A DNA stretch of 64,000 bases from Vibrio profundi. Its GTDB lineage: Bacteria; Pseudomonadota; Gammaproteobacteria; Enterobacterales; Vibrionaceae. A model generated the notes under the pieces. That model was given only the letters and a program-made list of their open reading frames with translations. It did not search any database and was not told the DNA's origin. Positions 54,200 through 63,325 of this stretch are shown here, piece by piece. The position numbers and the translations under genes are program-made. The DNA is taken from the NCBI RefSeq assembly GCF_005281835.1, contig NZ_RZIS01000001.1:434001-498000 (forward strand), read 5' to 3'. Numbering within the stretch: the stretch's first letter is position 1; every line of letters starts with the position of its first letter.

Positions 54200-57100
54200 T
54201 TCGATGAGTGCGTCCGCCTTACTCCACTCAGAGATTTTAGAGAGCACTTCTTGTTTGTTGATAGGTTTAGCTAAGTAATCATTCATTCCTGCCTTCAAGC
54301 ACGCATCTCGGTCGCCAGACATCGCGTTTGCTGTCATCGCAATGATTGGGATCTTAATATTGTTGTCACCCGCAGCGCCTAGGCGAATCTGTTGGGTGGC
54401 TTCATACCCATCCATTTCTGGCATCTGGCAATCCATAAGTACCAAGTCAAAGTGTTGTTCATTGAGCGAAGCTAAAGCAATTTTTCCGTGCTCGGCAATG
54501 CTTACATCAATGCCCATTTTGCTTAGCACTCCTTCGATAACTATTTGGTTCACTCGGTTATCTTCCACCACTAAAACTTTCAATCCTTCATCGATCTCAA
54601 TTGGGGCGCGCTCTTGTTCTCTAGGCTCAAGCGTAGATAGGTAGTTGTGCGTGACTAAGTGATCTTTGGTTGAGAAGCCTTTGCTGCCGATAACATTCAA
54701 TGCATCGAATAGATCGGATGTGGTAGCAGGTTTAGGGAAGTAGCCACTAAAACCGACTTTCTTGAACAAATCTTGATTTGCGACCGAGTCCATCGATGTC
54801 ATCATAATTAGCTCTGTGACGCGGTAATCTTTCTCAGACTTCATTTTCTTACATAAATCGATGCCATCGGCGTCTGGCATTTGCATGTCTAAGAAAGCGA
54901 TATCGAACGAACGACCATGTTCAGCGATGTGGGCGGAGCAACATTTGAGTGCTGAGTAGTAGCCGTCGGATTCGGTGACCGTTGCTCCCCAGATTTCAAG
55001 CTGAGCACGTAATACTTCTCGGTTCACGGCATTGTCGTCTACTACTAGGATTGATAGTTGGCTGATATCAGTTGTTGGTAATACTTGAGCGGACTCGTTC
55101 GATTTCCCGACAAAAATTTCAAAGGTAAAAGTACTGCCTGTGCCTTCTCGGCTTTCCACGTAAACATCCCCGCCCATTAACTGACAGAGCTTCTTAACGA
55201 TGGCAAGCCCAAGCCCCGTTCCTCCGTATTTACGTGTGGTTGAAGCATCGACTTGGCTAAACTTGTCAAACAGGTGGCTGACTTTATCTTTAGGAATACC
55301 AATACCGCTATCAATTACTTGGCCAATGAGTTTCCATTGGTCATCGTTGTGATGTTCTAGTTTCGCTTTGATAATGATTTCGCCATCTTTCGTGAACTTG
55401 AGGGCGTTGGAAAGTAAATTGGCGAAAATTTGTCTAATACGGGTCGCATCTCCAAGAATCATGGTCTCGGTAACGCCAATGGTGTCGAGGACTAATTCTA
55501 AGTTGTCGTTTTGGATCTGCGTAGCGAGTGATTCCGCGAGATCACCTAGCACTTTTCGTGGGTTGAAGTGTTGATCCTCGAGCTCCAATTTATCCGCTTC
55601 GATTTTGGAAAAGTCGAGAATGTCGTTGATCAAATTGAGCAATGAAACCGCACTGTCATGGGCCAAATACGCTTGGTGTGATTGGGATTTATTCAGGTGG
55701 TTATCCATCAATAACTCAAGCATCCCGATCACTCCATTCATAGGGGTTCGGATTTCATGGCTCATTACCGCTAAGAATTCACTTTTTGCGATAGCGCCTT
55801 GCTCGGCTTCTTCTTTGGCTTGGATTAGGTTACGTTCTGCTTGCTTCGCTTCGGTGATGTCTTTAACTAGACCAGAGAAAATCACACCATTTTCAGTATT
55901 CACTCGCGCGATTGAGAGTTGAATCGGGAACACTTCACCGTTTCGACGACGCCCTTCCAATTGACGTCCGAGTTTCCCCTGTTTGTCTCGCACATTGATG
56001 ATTTTTGAATGCCCCGTATTGAGGTAATTATTCATGTAGCTTTGGTGATGAGCCGAATCTTTATTGTTCATTAGCAGGGTGACGGGTTGCCCGATCATTT
56101 CGGATTCTTGATAACCAAATATATTTTGTGCCGCTTGGTTGAACGACAAGATGATGCCATTGATGTCAATGGTGATCATACCATCGGCGGCAGTGTCGAG
56201 AATGGCGGTCAGCTTATGGCTAGTTTCTTGAAGCGTGGTCATTAACGCTTCTTTTTCTTTGACCTCTTGGTCTAGGCGGGCGGCCGAGATAGTGGATTGG
56301 CTCAACTTATTGGTGAGTTCGTTTACGGAGTTAGCTATTTTGCCAAATTCATCATTATTGTAGACGGTGAGTTGTTTTCCTAAGCTCTCATGACCTAGGT
56401 TTTTTATCCCGGTAACCAGTTTAGTAATCGGGTTAATAAGTTGTTGGCGCAGGGCAACGAATAACGTTAAAGCGAGCGCGAGGCTACCGCCAATGATTAA
56501 GTAAGCGATGGAGCCTATCATCGAATATAAAGTTTCGTAGGTTTTGGCTCTGTCAAAGTCGAGCTCGAGCTGAATACCACCAAAGCTACTTGGCAGTGAT
56601 TTAGAGGTTGCGATAACCGGAATTTCTTTTCCTGCTAAACGTGCTTCAACAGGGGGGTATGCTTCGTTCGCAGGGTACACTTGAATCGCGAGGACAGGAT
56701 AAGAAGCTTTGACCAGTTTATCTAAAGAGCTTGTCATCAGCTCTTTGTAGCTGTGGCTCCAGTGGGTGGAGATAATCACCCAGCCAATCAACTTGTCTCG
56801 TCGCTTAATCGGTGAAGAAATCCATTGAGATAAGTCGCTAGCGGAAGAATCGATTCTGAAAGGATCGATTTGAGGCTCGCTTAAAAATGGTTTATCTCTG
56901 AGTAAGTTAGAAAACAGCGGATTGGTTTCAAGGTTTTCGGTAAGGATCAATTCCCCAGAAAACTTTTTACCTGAACTTGTGGTCGTCGACGCTGAAAACA
57001 CACTGCTGTCGTAATCTAAGACGAGTATGTAATTAATGTTCTCATAAGCGACTGCAATATCATTCAGTGTTTGGCTAACCCCTCGGTTAATACCGCGATC

Positions 57101-57331
57101 AAGCGCTTTACTTAAATTACGGTTTTTAGAGGCGATATCAGCAATCGATACCAACTTTTCATTGTTTTCTTCAAAGATACTTTCTACGAGTTCTAATGTG
57201 CCATCGATTTGTTGATCAACGATGCCTTCAATGGATTTTTTGGCAATGCTGTAGGCACCATAACCCACGGCGGTCATAGCTAGAACGGTTAACGTCGATA
57301 TAAGTATCAGTAGCTTAGGAACAATTTTCAT
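54194..57331 (-). CDS. Hybrid sensor histidine kinase with two receiver domains
   Basis: This 1045-aa inner-membrane kinase has TM1 (~7-27), a periplasmic Cache-like domain (~30-265), TM2 (~270-292) and HAMP (~295-350). A PAS domain follows (~375-490: [18 protein letters not shown]). The kinase core has the H-box [16 protein letters not shown] (His ~523), N-box [10 protein letters not shown] (~640) and G-box [12 protein letters not shown]. Two receiver domains complete it: REC1 Asp in [12 protein letters not shown] (~814) and REC2 Asp in [12 protein letters not shown] (~965). There is no Hpt domain at the C terminus, so phosphotransfer needs a separate Hpt or ends at the receivers. It is co-transcribed with the binding protein upstream (gap 8 bp), which probably delivers the ligand signal. 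Confidence 0.93.
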   Translation of the reverse strand: MKIVPKLLILISTLTVLAMTAVGYGAYSIAKKSIEGIVDQQIDGTLELVESIFEENNEKLVSIADIASKNRNLSKALDRGINRGVSQTLNDIAVAYENINYILVLDYDSSVFSASTTTSSGKKFSGELILTENLETNPLFSNLLRDKPFLSEPQIDPFRIDSSASDLSQWISSPIKRRDKLIGWVIISTHWSHSYKELMTSSLDKLVKASYPVLAIQVYPANEAYPPVEARLAGKEIPVIATSKSLPSSFGGIQLELDFDRAKTYETLYSMIGSIAYLIIGGSLALALTLFVALRQQLINPITKLVTGIKNLGHESLGKQLTVYNNDEFGKIANSVNELTNKLSQSTISAARLDQEVKEKEALMTTLQETSHKLTAILDTAADGMITIDINGIILSFNQAAQNIFGYQESEMIGQPVTLLMNNKDSAHHQSYMNNYLNTGHSKIINVRDKQGKLGRQLEGRRRNGEVFPIQLSIARVNTENGVIFSGLVKDITEAKQAERNLIQAKEEAEQGAIAKSEFLAVMSHEIRTPMNGVIGMLELLMDNHLNKSQSHQAYLAHDSAVSLLNLINDILDFSKIEADKLELEDQHFNPRKVLGDLAESLATQIQNDNLELVLDTIGVTETMILGDATRIRQIFANLLSNALKFTKDGEIIIKAKLEHHNDDQWKLIGQVIDSGIGIPKDKVSHLFDKFSQVDASTTRKYGGTGLGLAIVKKLCQLMGGDVYVESREGTGSTFTFEIFVGKSNESAQVLPTTDISQLSILVVDDNAVNREVLRAQLEIWGATVTESDGYYSALKCCSAHIAEHGRSFDIAFLDMQMPDADGIDLCKKMKSEKDYRVTELIMMTSMDSVANQDLFKKVGFSGYFPKPATTSDLFDALNVIGSKGFSTKDHLVTHNYLSTLEPREQERAPIEIDEGLKVLVVEDNRVNQIVIEGVLSKMGIDVSIAEHGKIALASLNEQHFDLVLMDCQMPEMDGYEATQQIRLGAAGDNNIKIPIIAMTANAMSGDRDACLKAGMNDYLAKPINKQEVLSKISEWSKADALIES

Positions 57332-57339
57332 TATTGGGC

Positions 57340-58350
57340 TTACTCATACCATTGGTAGCTGTCTTGGTTTCCAGTGACTGAAATATTCAGTTGATTGGCG
57401 CTCTTTTTATTGATTAAAAAGATAGGTTGAGGCTGTAATGCAGACTCTAAAAATCTAGGCTCGATATCTTCAAGTAGAATCTGTGCAGCGCGTTGACCAG
57501 ACATTTTTCCTAGCGTGTAGAAATCGGCGACTGGGCCAAAAGTGGAACCTTGCTGAATCCCGAGTTTGTTAGAACTTAAAATCGGGATCGATAATTGGTT
57601 AGACACTTCAATTAGGGCTCGCTCACCGCCAGTTTGCAGTAGGGTGTCTGTAGTGGTGATAAACAAATCGACTTTGCCTTTGAGAGCGGTCGCTTGTTTG
57701 GTTAAGTCTTCCACACTGGTCGCGGTCACATCGGTTACTTGAATACCTTGGCGCCTCAATAGGCGAATGAGGTTACTCGCTTGAATGTTCGAGTTTGGTT
57801 CTCCTTTACGGTGAAAAATAGCCGCCGTTTTAGTGTTAGGGACCAGTTCTTGAATTAACGAAACGTAATGTTCAAGTGGAATGTAATTACTGGTTCCGAC
57901 TAAGTTGTTTCCCGAATATTCGAAGGACTCGATTAGCCCAGAGTCGGCAGGGTAGGTGACAATTGAAAATACAATTGGCGTGGTATTTGGCAGAGTTTCT
58001 TTTACGATGACGGTACCTGGCGTTGTCAGCGAATAGACCAAATCTACGTTCTCACTTTTAAATTGTTCAGCCGCTGCTCGTTGTTTGTCTTTATCGCTTG
58101 AAATCTCTCCTTCGACAAAAATGACGTCTTTGTTTATATCGACGCCACCTGCTTTTAATCCATCTTTGAAGCCTTCTAAGCTCGTTGGATATCCCGTCCA
58201 TAGTGCAAGTCCAATCTTGTAGGGGGATTTGTCACTCGCCACAGTAGAAAATGAGAAAAGAGAAGTCAGGACAAGAATGAGAGATGTGAAAATAGGCTTG
58301 ATGCGCTCTTGCCAAGAAGCGAACTTGGTAAGCTGAAGATTGATATCCAT
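57340..58350 (-). CDS. ABC-type periplasmic substrate-binding protein (ABC_sub_bind family)
   Basis: This 336-aa protein has an N-terminal hydrophobic stretch (~18-39: PIFTSLILVLTSLFSFSTVA) likely to be a signal peptide or anchor. The two-lobed fold shows KIGLALWTGYPTSLEGFKDGLKAGG, DLVYSLTTPGTVIVKETLPNTTPIVFSIV (in parts), NTKTAAIFHRKGEPNSN and DLFITTTDTLL, all typical of the ABC_sub_bind family. No permease or ATPase is nearby; instead it precedes a hybrid kinase, 8 bp apart. This suggests it works as an accessory sensor rather than, or as well as, a transporter receptor. Confidence 0.87.
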   Translation of the reverse strand: MDINLQLTKFASWQERIKPIFTSLILVLTSLFSFSTVASDKSPYKIGLALWTGYPTSLEGFKDGLKAGGVDINKDVIFVEGEISSDKDKQRAAAEQFKSENVDLVYSLTTPGTVIVKETLPNTTPIVFSIVTYPADSGLIESFEYSGNNLVGTSNYIPLEHYVSLIQELVPNTKTAAIFHRKGEPNSNIQASNLIRLLRRQGIQVTDVTATSVEDLTKQATALKGKVDLFITTTDTLLQTGGERALIEVSNQLSIPILSSNKLGIQQGSTFGPVADFYTLGKMSGQRAAQILLEDIEPRFLESALQPQPIFLINKKSANQLNISVTGNQDSYQWYE

Positions 58351-58548
58351 ATGTAACCCTAGCTAAGTAAACGAATAAAAGTATGTATTTCGTAGACATA
58401 TCAAATTAGTGGCTCATCAATGAGCTCTATATCTAGTGTAGCTAAGTGTTAGTTTTTTGTGATCATTATTTGTCTTGCTATCAAATTTAATAAACTCATC
58501 AATAACGGATATGTTCAATTAAGCTTTAGTATGTGAGCAGAAGACGTA

Positions 58549-59292
58549 ATGGGTGAATGGAAGATGCAAGGTAGTACTCACATTTTAGTGGTTGATGATG
58601 ACCAAGAGATCCGCGAGCTGTTAGAGGAATACCTCAGCAAATCTGGCTTTAAGGTTTCTTCGGTAGAAGACGGTATCGCACTAGAAAAGCATATCGAGAC
58701 CGATGGTTACCCTGATCTTATTCTATTGGATGTGATGTTACCTGGTGAAGACGGTTTTACCTTGTGTCAAAAGGTGCGCAAGCATTCCAATGTGCCGATT
58801 ATTATGTTGACCGCAGTATCAGATGAAACCGATCAAATCATCGGCCTAGAAATTGGTGCGGATGACTACATCGCCAAACCTTTTAGCCCGCGTCAGCTAA
58901 TGGCACGTATTAAGGCCCTGTTAAGGCGAGTGCATGTTGTCGAAGAGAAACCGAGCGATGCGTTACCGAAACATATCTTATTTGGTGATTGGCGTTTAGA
59001 TACTTTGGCCCACCGCCTAACTCATCAAGAAACTGATCAAGATTTTGATTTATCCGGCAGCGACTTTTCCTTGCTAATGCTATTTCTTAACCGCCCCAAT
59101 GAAGTGCTAGATAGAGACACGATTTCGTTTGCAACGCGTGGACGAGAAGCCTTGCCGTTCGAGCGCGGTATTGATGTGCAGCTTAGCCGGCTAAGGCAGC
59201 GTTTAGGGGATAGCGGTAAATACCCACAGTACATTAAAACCATGCGTGGGAACGGCTATATATTGGCGGTTCCTGTGAGCTATGAACATTAA
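58549..59292 (+). CDS. OmpR-family response regulator (GltR-like)
   Basis: This 247-aa regulator has a receiver domain (~8-122) with acidic residues DDDQE, phospho-Asp in LILLDVMLPGEDG (~61), and Lys in IAKPFSPRQ (~110). A C-terminal winged HTH (~145-242: LSGSDFSLLMLFLNRP, DVQLSRLRQRLGD, IKTMRGNGYIL) follows. The start is ATG 58549 or the second ATG at 58564. It forms an operon with the kinase gene 26 bp downstream and precedes a sugar ABC transporter, an arrangement like GltR-GtrS in Pseudomonas glucose uptake. Confidence 0.92.
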   Translation: MGEWKMQGSTHILVVDDDQEIRELLEEYLSKSGFKVSSVEDGIALEKHIETDGYPDLILLDVMLPGEDGFTLCQKVRKHSNVPIIMLTAVSDETDQIIGLEIGADDYIAKPFSPRQLMARIKALLRRVHVVEEKPSDALPKHILFGDWRLDTLAHRLTHQETDQDFDLSGSDFSLLMLFLNRPNEVLDRDTISFATRGREALPFERGIDVQLSRLRQRLGDSGKYPQYIKTMRGNGYILAVPVSYEH

Positions 59293-59317
59293 ATGAAACC
59301 TTGAGTCAGGTAATAGC

Positions 59318-60766
59318 ATGAACAAAGTATTCAAGTGGCTCAAGCCAAATTCATTGGTCGCTCGTACTCTATTGTTGACGCTACTGGCGGTAGTGATAGC
59401 GCAAGGGATCGCAACCGCCATTTGGTATACAGAATCAAAGAACAAGGAGCTGGAAGGTATTCGCTCCGCTTCATCGAGCATGGCAAATATGTTTGCCTCG
59501 ACCGTGACTTTTTTTCAGTCCTTACCAGTCAAATATCGTCATATTGTTTTAGACCAAATTCGTAATATGGGCGGGACACGCTTTTTTGTGTCGTTCAATA
59601 AAGAGCCTTTAATTGTTGAACCCATACCTGATACGCGATTAAAACGTGCTTCGGTCGAAGCGGTGCGGCAGGTGTTGCATGATAAGCTCAATAAAGTGGA
59701 ATCTATTTCCGTCGATTTCTCTCGACCAGAGCACTTAAGACTGCTCAAAAATGATATCTACTTAAGTGACTTACCTAAATCTTGGGCACACCATACCCTT
59801 ACGTTAGAGCCAATAAATCCGCCAATATTGGTGGTGCAAATTCAGTTGGCGACCCATGAATGGGTGTACATTGCGGCTTTGTTGCCAGCGCCTTATGTGA
59901 AGTTGGATGATACGATTCTTGGTCGTGAGCAAATCCTATTCTTATTCTTTTCAACGTCGATACTGTTATTACTTACTTACTTAATGATTCGCCGCCAAGT
60001 CAGGCCGCTAAAAAGTTTAGCGAAAGCCGCCAATGAAATGAGCATGGATATCCAGCAGCCAGCGTTGACCGAAGAAGGGGCCAGTGAGTTGGTCACGGCG
60101 ACACGGGCATTTAACCGAATGCAGCAACGGATACGTCGGTATGTGTCGGACCGAGAACATCTGTTCTCCGCTATTTCACACGATTTGAAAACACCCATTA
60201 CCCGTTTAAGGCTACGAGCTGAATTACTAGAAAGCGATACGAAACGTGGCAAATTCAATAAAGATCTCGATGAATTGGAAATGATGGTTAAAGGTGCACT
60301 GCAATGTGTTCGCGATACTGACCTTCATGAAAACAATGCCTACATCGATCTTAATGACATGATTTTGTCTGTGATTGAATCCCACAATCAAGCAGAGCAT
60401 AAAGTTGGCTTTATCCCTGATTTAGGCGATCCGATTATCGCTAAGCCTTTAGCAATTAAGCGAGTCCTTACTAACCTCATTGATAATGCTGTGAAATACG
60501 GACACAGCGCCGATGTGACGTTAGTGATGGGGCAAGAATGGGTGGAAGTAAGCATTATTGACCGAGGCGATGGCATTCCAGAAGATAAGTTGGAGTGGGT
60601 ATTTGAACCTTATTATCGAATTGCCAATGACGACCAAGGCCATGGTTTAGGGCTCGGGATCTGCCGGAATATTCTGCACGGACATGGTGGAGATCTCATT
60701 ATTCGCAATCTACCGCAAGGTGGTTTAGAAGCGCGAGTCTATATTCCTACTGGGCTTGAAGTGTAA
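59318..60766 (+). CDS. Sensor histidine kinase (GtrS-like)
   Basis: This 482-aa membrane kinase has TM1 (~13-38), a periplasmic domain (~39-200), TM2 (~205-226) and HAMP (~227-280). The H-box is FSAISHDLKTPITRLRLRAEL (His ~287), the N-box NLIDNAVKYG (~386) and the G-box GHGLGLGICRNIL. The ligand is unknown but probably sugar-related, given the ABC importer downstream. Its stop codon lies inside one arm of an inverted repeat (60765-60786). Confidence 0.9.
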   Translation: MNKVFKWLKPNSLVARTLLLTLLAVVIAQGIATAIWYTESKNKELEGIRSASSSMANMFASTVTFFQSLPVKYRHIVLDQIRNMGGTRFFVSFNKEPLIVEPIPDTRLKRASVEAVRQVLHDKLNKVESISVDFSRPEHLRLLKNDIYLSDLPKSWAHHTLTLEPINPPILVVQIQLATHEWVYIAALLPAPYVKLDDTILGREQILFLFFSTSILLLLTYLMIRRQVRPLKSLAKAANEMSMDIQQPALTEEGASELVTATRAFNRMQQRIRRYVSDREHLFSAISHDLKTPITRLRLRAELLESDTKRGKFNKDLDELEMMVKGALQCVRDTDLHENNAYIDLNDMILSVIESHNQAEHKVGFIPDLGDPIIAKPLAIKRVLTNLIDNAVKYGHSADVTLVMGQEWVEVSIIDRGDGIPEDKLEWVFEPYYRIANDDQGHGLGLGICRNILHGHGGDLIIRNLPQGGLEARVYIPTGLEV

Positions 60767-60786
60767 TGTAACAAGCGTGTTACATT
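60765..60786. promoter_or_regulatory. Inverted repeat between the kinase gene and the sugar ABC operon
   Basis: AATGTAACA (60765-60773) and TGTTACATT (60778-60786) are perfect 9-bp arms separated by AGCG. The inner TGTAAC-N6-GTTACA has operator-like symmetry 92 bp upstream of the binding-protein gene. It could also act as a hairpin ending the kinase mRNA, but the T-rich tract starts only after GTGC. Confidence 0.6.
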
Positions 60787-60877
60787 GTGCTTACCTTTTG
60801 TTTCAATCTTATAAATTAGAGTAAGTAGACTCTCTAGTGAACCGGACGAAAAGGTCCGCTAGACATGGAAGATAATA

Positions 60878-62125
60878 ATGAATATTAAGAAAACCCTACT
60901 TACCCTATCTCTACTTTCTGCTGCCTCAATTGCTCATGCTGGTGAAGTTGAAGTACTTCACTGGTGGACGGCTGGTGGCGAAGCGAAATCGGCCTCAGTA
61001 CTGAAAGGTATGTTAGAAGACCAAGGTCACTCTTGGAAAGATTTTGCGGTTGCTGGCGGCGGCGGTGAAAGTGCTATGACAGTACTGAAAACTCGCGCGG
61101 TATCAGGTAATCCACCATCAGCTGCTCAGATTAAAGGTCATGATATTCAAGAGTGGGGTGGGCTTGGTTTCTTAACATCATTAGATTCAACAGCGAAAAA
61201 AGAAAACTGGGATCAGATCCTGCCATCGGTTGTGACTAAAGTGATGAAGTGGGATGACGAGTACGTAGCGGTTCCGGTCAACGTTCACCGTGTTAACTGG
61301 CTATGGGCGAACCCAGAAGTATTGAAAAAATCAGGCGTAACGGTACCAACCACTTTAGACGAATTTTTTGTTGCGGCTGATAAAATTAAAGCAGCAGGCT
61401 ACGTTCCACTAGCGCACGGTGGTCAACCTTGGCAAGACGCGACTGTATTTGAAGCAGTGGCACTTGATGTACTTGGTAGCGAAGATTACAACAAAGCGTT
61501 TGTTGAATTGGACATGAGCGTACTGTCTGGCGACAAGATGGTAGAAGTGTTCACTAAGTTCAAGAAGATGCGTGATTACATCGACAGTAACTCTCCAGGC
61601 CGTGACTGGAACGTTGCAACATCTATGGTGATCAACGGCGAAGCTGCCATGCAAATTATGGGTGACTGGGCGAAAGGTGAATTTACCGCAGCTGGCAAAG
61701 TGCCGGGTAAAGACTACATCTGTGCACCTGCGCCGGGTACCAATGGACAATTCACATTCAACATCGATAGCTTTGCGTTCTTTGAGCTAAATGGCTCATC
61801 GAATCAGAAAGCGCAGCAAGATCTGGCTCAAACCATTTTGACCAAAGACTTCCAAGAAGTATTCAACCTAAATAAAGGTTCTATCCCTGTTCGCTTAGAT
61901 ATGGATATGTCTAAGTTTGACCAGTGTGCCTTAGATTCTATGGCGACGTTCAAAGCAAGTGCTGATACCGGTGATCTCGTCCCGAGCATGGCTCACGGCC
62001 TAGCGACGACTAGCTACGCTCAAGGCGCTATCTACGATGTCGTGACCAACTTCTTCAACGAGAAGAATGCGGATCCTCAACAAGCAGCTGCAAAACTAGC
62101 GAAAGCGGTAAAAGCAGCAATCTAA
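60878..62125 (+). CDS. gtsA: Sugar ABC transporter substrate-binding protein (glucose/mannose type)
   Basis: This 415-aa periplasmic binding protein has a signal peptide (~1-21, ending AHA). The SBP_bac_1 fold matches the glucose/mannose-binding (GtsA-like) branch: [56 protein letters not shown] (in parts), [12 protein letters not shown] and FVPSMAHG-like sequence near the C terminus. It is the first gene of an ABC operon with two permeases; the ATPase is beyond the window. Two stable hairpins separate it from the first permease, a pattern that keeps the receptor mRNA abundant. Confidence 0.9.
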   Translation: MNIKKTLLTLSLLSAASIAHAGEVEVLHWWTAGGEAKSASVLKGMLEDQGHSWKDFAVAGGGGESAMTVLKTRAVSGNPPSAAQIKGHDIQEWGGLGFLTSLDSTAKKENWDQILPSVVTKVMKWDDEYVAVPVNVHRVNWLWANPEVLKKSGVTVPTTLDEFFVAADKIKAAGYVPLAHGGQPWQDATVFEAVALDVLGSEDYNKAFVELDMSVLSGDKMVEVFTKFKKMRDYIDSNSPGRDWNVATSMVINGEAAMQIMGDWAKGEFTAAGKVPGKDYICAPAPGTNGQFTFNIDSFAFFELNGSSNQKAQQDLAQTILTKDFQEVFNLNKGSIPVRLDMDMSKFDQCALDSMATFKASADTGDLVPSMAHGLATTSYAQGAIYDVVTNFFNEKNADPQQAAAKLAKAVKAAI

Positions 62126-62148
62126 TCGGGCTCTACGTTCTACCTGCC

Positions 62149-62190
62149 AGTTAACAAGCCCATTGCTCAAACGATGAGGGTTTGTTAACT
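62149..62190 (+). other. Hairpin 1 between gtsA and gtsB
   Basis: AGTTAACAAGCCC (62149-62161) pairs with GGGTTTGTTAACT (62178-62190), 13 bp with one G-U. The loop itself can form a small CATTG/CGATG stem. There is no T run, so it probably stabilises the upstream mRNA rather than terminating. Confidence 0.75.
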
Positions 62191-62205
62191 GAGCCTTAAC
62201 CCCCA

Positions 62206-62238
62206 GGGTGGGTAGGCTCGTGGGGAGCCTATCTGCCC
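62206..62238 (+). other. Hairpin 2 between gtsA and gtsB
   Basis: A core of TAGGCTC/GAGCCTA extends outward to a 14-bp stem using G-U pairs (62206-62219 with 62225-62238), followed by TTTACCTT. It may act as a weak terminator or decay barrier. Confidence 0.65.
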
Positions 62239-62386
62239 TTTACCTTCTTTATGACGTTTACTTCAGATACCTCGATGGAGCTGAAGTAAAAGGCATATTT
62301 AAAAGATGTGAGATGTTCTATTAAATCGCCCTCTGGTTATGGCAAGGAGATTTGATAGAGATGAGATTGCGTTACAAGGACTTGTT

Positions 62387-63325
62387 ATGGAGCATGCTTT
62401 AACTCGCTCAAAGGGCAATTCAGCAAACAATAAGGCGGCACCAAAGCCGAGTTTTGCCGATAAGCTACAAAACTGGCTTCCGAAGATCGTATTAGCGCCG
62501 ACCGCTTTGGTCACCGTGGTGTGTATTTACGGTTATATTTTTTGGACAGCTGCACTTTCAATGACTAACTCCCGTTTTCTGCCAAGTTTCAACTTTGTGG
62601 GCTTTGCTCAATATGAAAAGTTGATGGAAAACGACCGCTGGATCACTTCCATCACCAACTTAGGTTTGTTTGGGGTGTTATTCATGGCGATAGCGATTTT
62701 GCTTGGAGTAGGGCTGGCCGTTCTGCTTGATCAAAATATTCGTCAAGAAGGAGCGATTCGTACCATTTATCTGTATCCAATGGCGCTGTCGTTCATTGTC
62801 ACTGGTACGGCGTGGAAGTGGATATTGAACCCTGGGTTAGGCATTGAAAAACTCATGCATGATTGGGGCTTCACGGACTTTAAATTTGATTGGCTAGTCG
62901 ATTCAGAATTATCGGTCTACACCTTAGTCATCGCTGCGGTATGGCAGTCTTCAGGGTTTGTTATGGCGATGTTCCTTGCTGGCCTGCGTGGCATCGATTC
63001 TTCAATCATCAAAGCCGCTCAAATCGATGGAGCAAGCCTGCCGACCATTTATTTTAAAATCATTTTGCCTTGCTTACGTCCGGTCGTATTTAGTGCCGTG
63101 ATCATTACTTCGCACATTGCGATTAAGAGCTTTGACCTTGTCACCGCAATGACAGCTGGTGGCCCGGGTTATTCGTCTGATTTACCTGCTTTGTTTATGT
63201 ATGCGCACTCATTTACGCGTGGCCAGATAGGGCTAGGCGCTGCCAGTGCCATGATGATGTTAGCGGGGATCTTAGCGATTTTAGTGCCGTATCTTTACTC
63301 TGAACTTAGGGAGAAGAAATCATGA
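62387..63325 (+). CDS. gtsB: Sugar ABC transporter permease, first subunit
   Basis: This 312-aa inner-membrane permease starts at MEHALTRSKGNSANNKAAP (62387), six bases after AAGGA; an upstream in-frame ATG at 62339 lacks a ribosome site. Six membrane segments are visible. The MalF-type EAA loop is IKAAQIDGASLPTIYFKIILPCLRP. GtsB-like stretches are TNSRFLPSFNFVGFAQYEKLM and YPMALSFIVTGTAWKWILNPGLGIE. It overlaps the second permease gene (ATGA). Confidence 0.9.
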   Translation: MEHALTRSKGNSANNKAAPKPSFADKLQNWLPKIVLAPTALVTVVCIYGYIFWTAALSMTNSRFLPSFNFVGFAQYEKLMENDRWITSITNLGLFGVLFMAIAILLGVGLAVLLDQNIRQEGAIRTIYLYPMALSFIVTGTAWKWILNPGLGIEKLMHDWGFTDFKFDWLVDSELSVYTLVIAAVWQSSGFVMAMFLAGLRGIDSSIIKAAQIDGASLPTIYFKIILPCLRPVVFSAVIITSHIAIKSFDLVTAMTAGGPGYSSDLPALFMYAHSFTRGQIGLGAASAMMMLAGILAILVPYLYSELREKKS

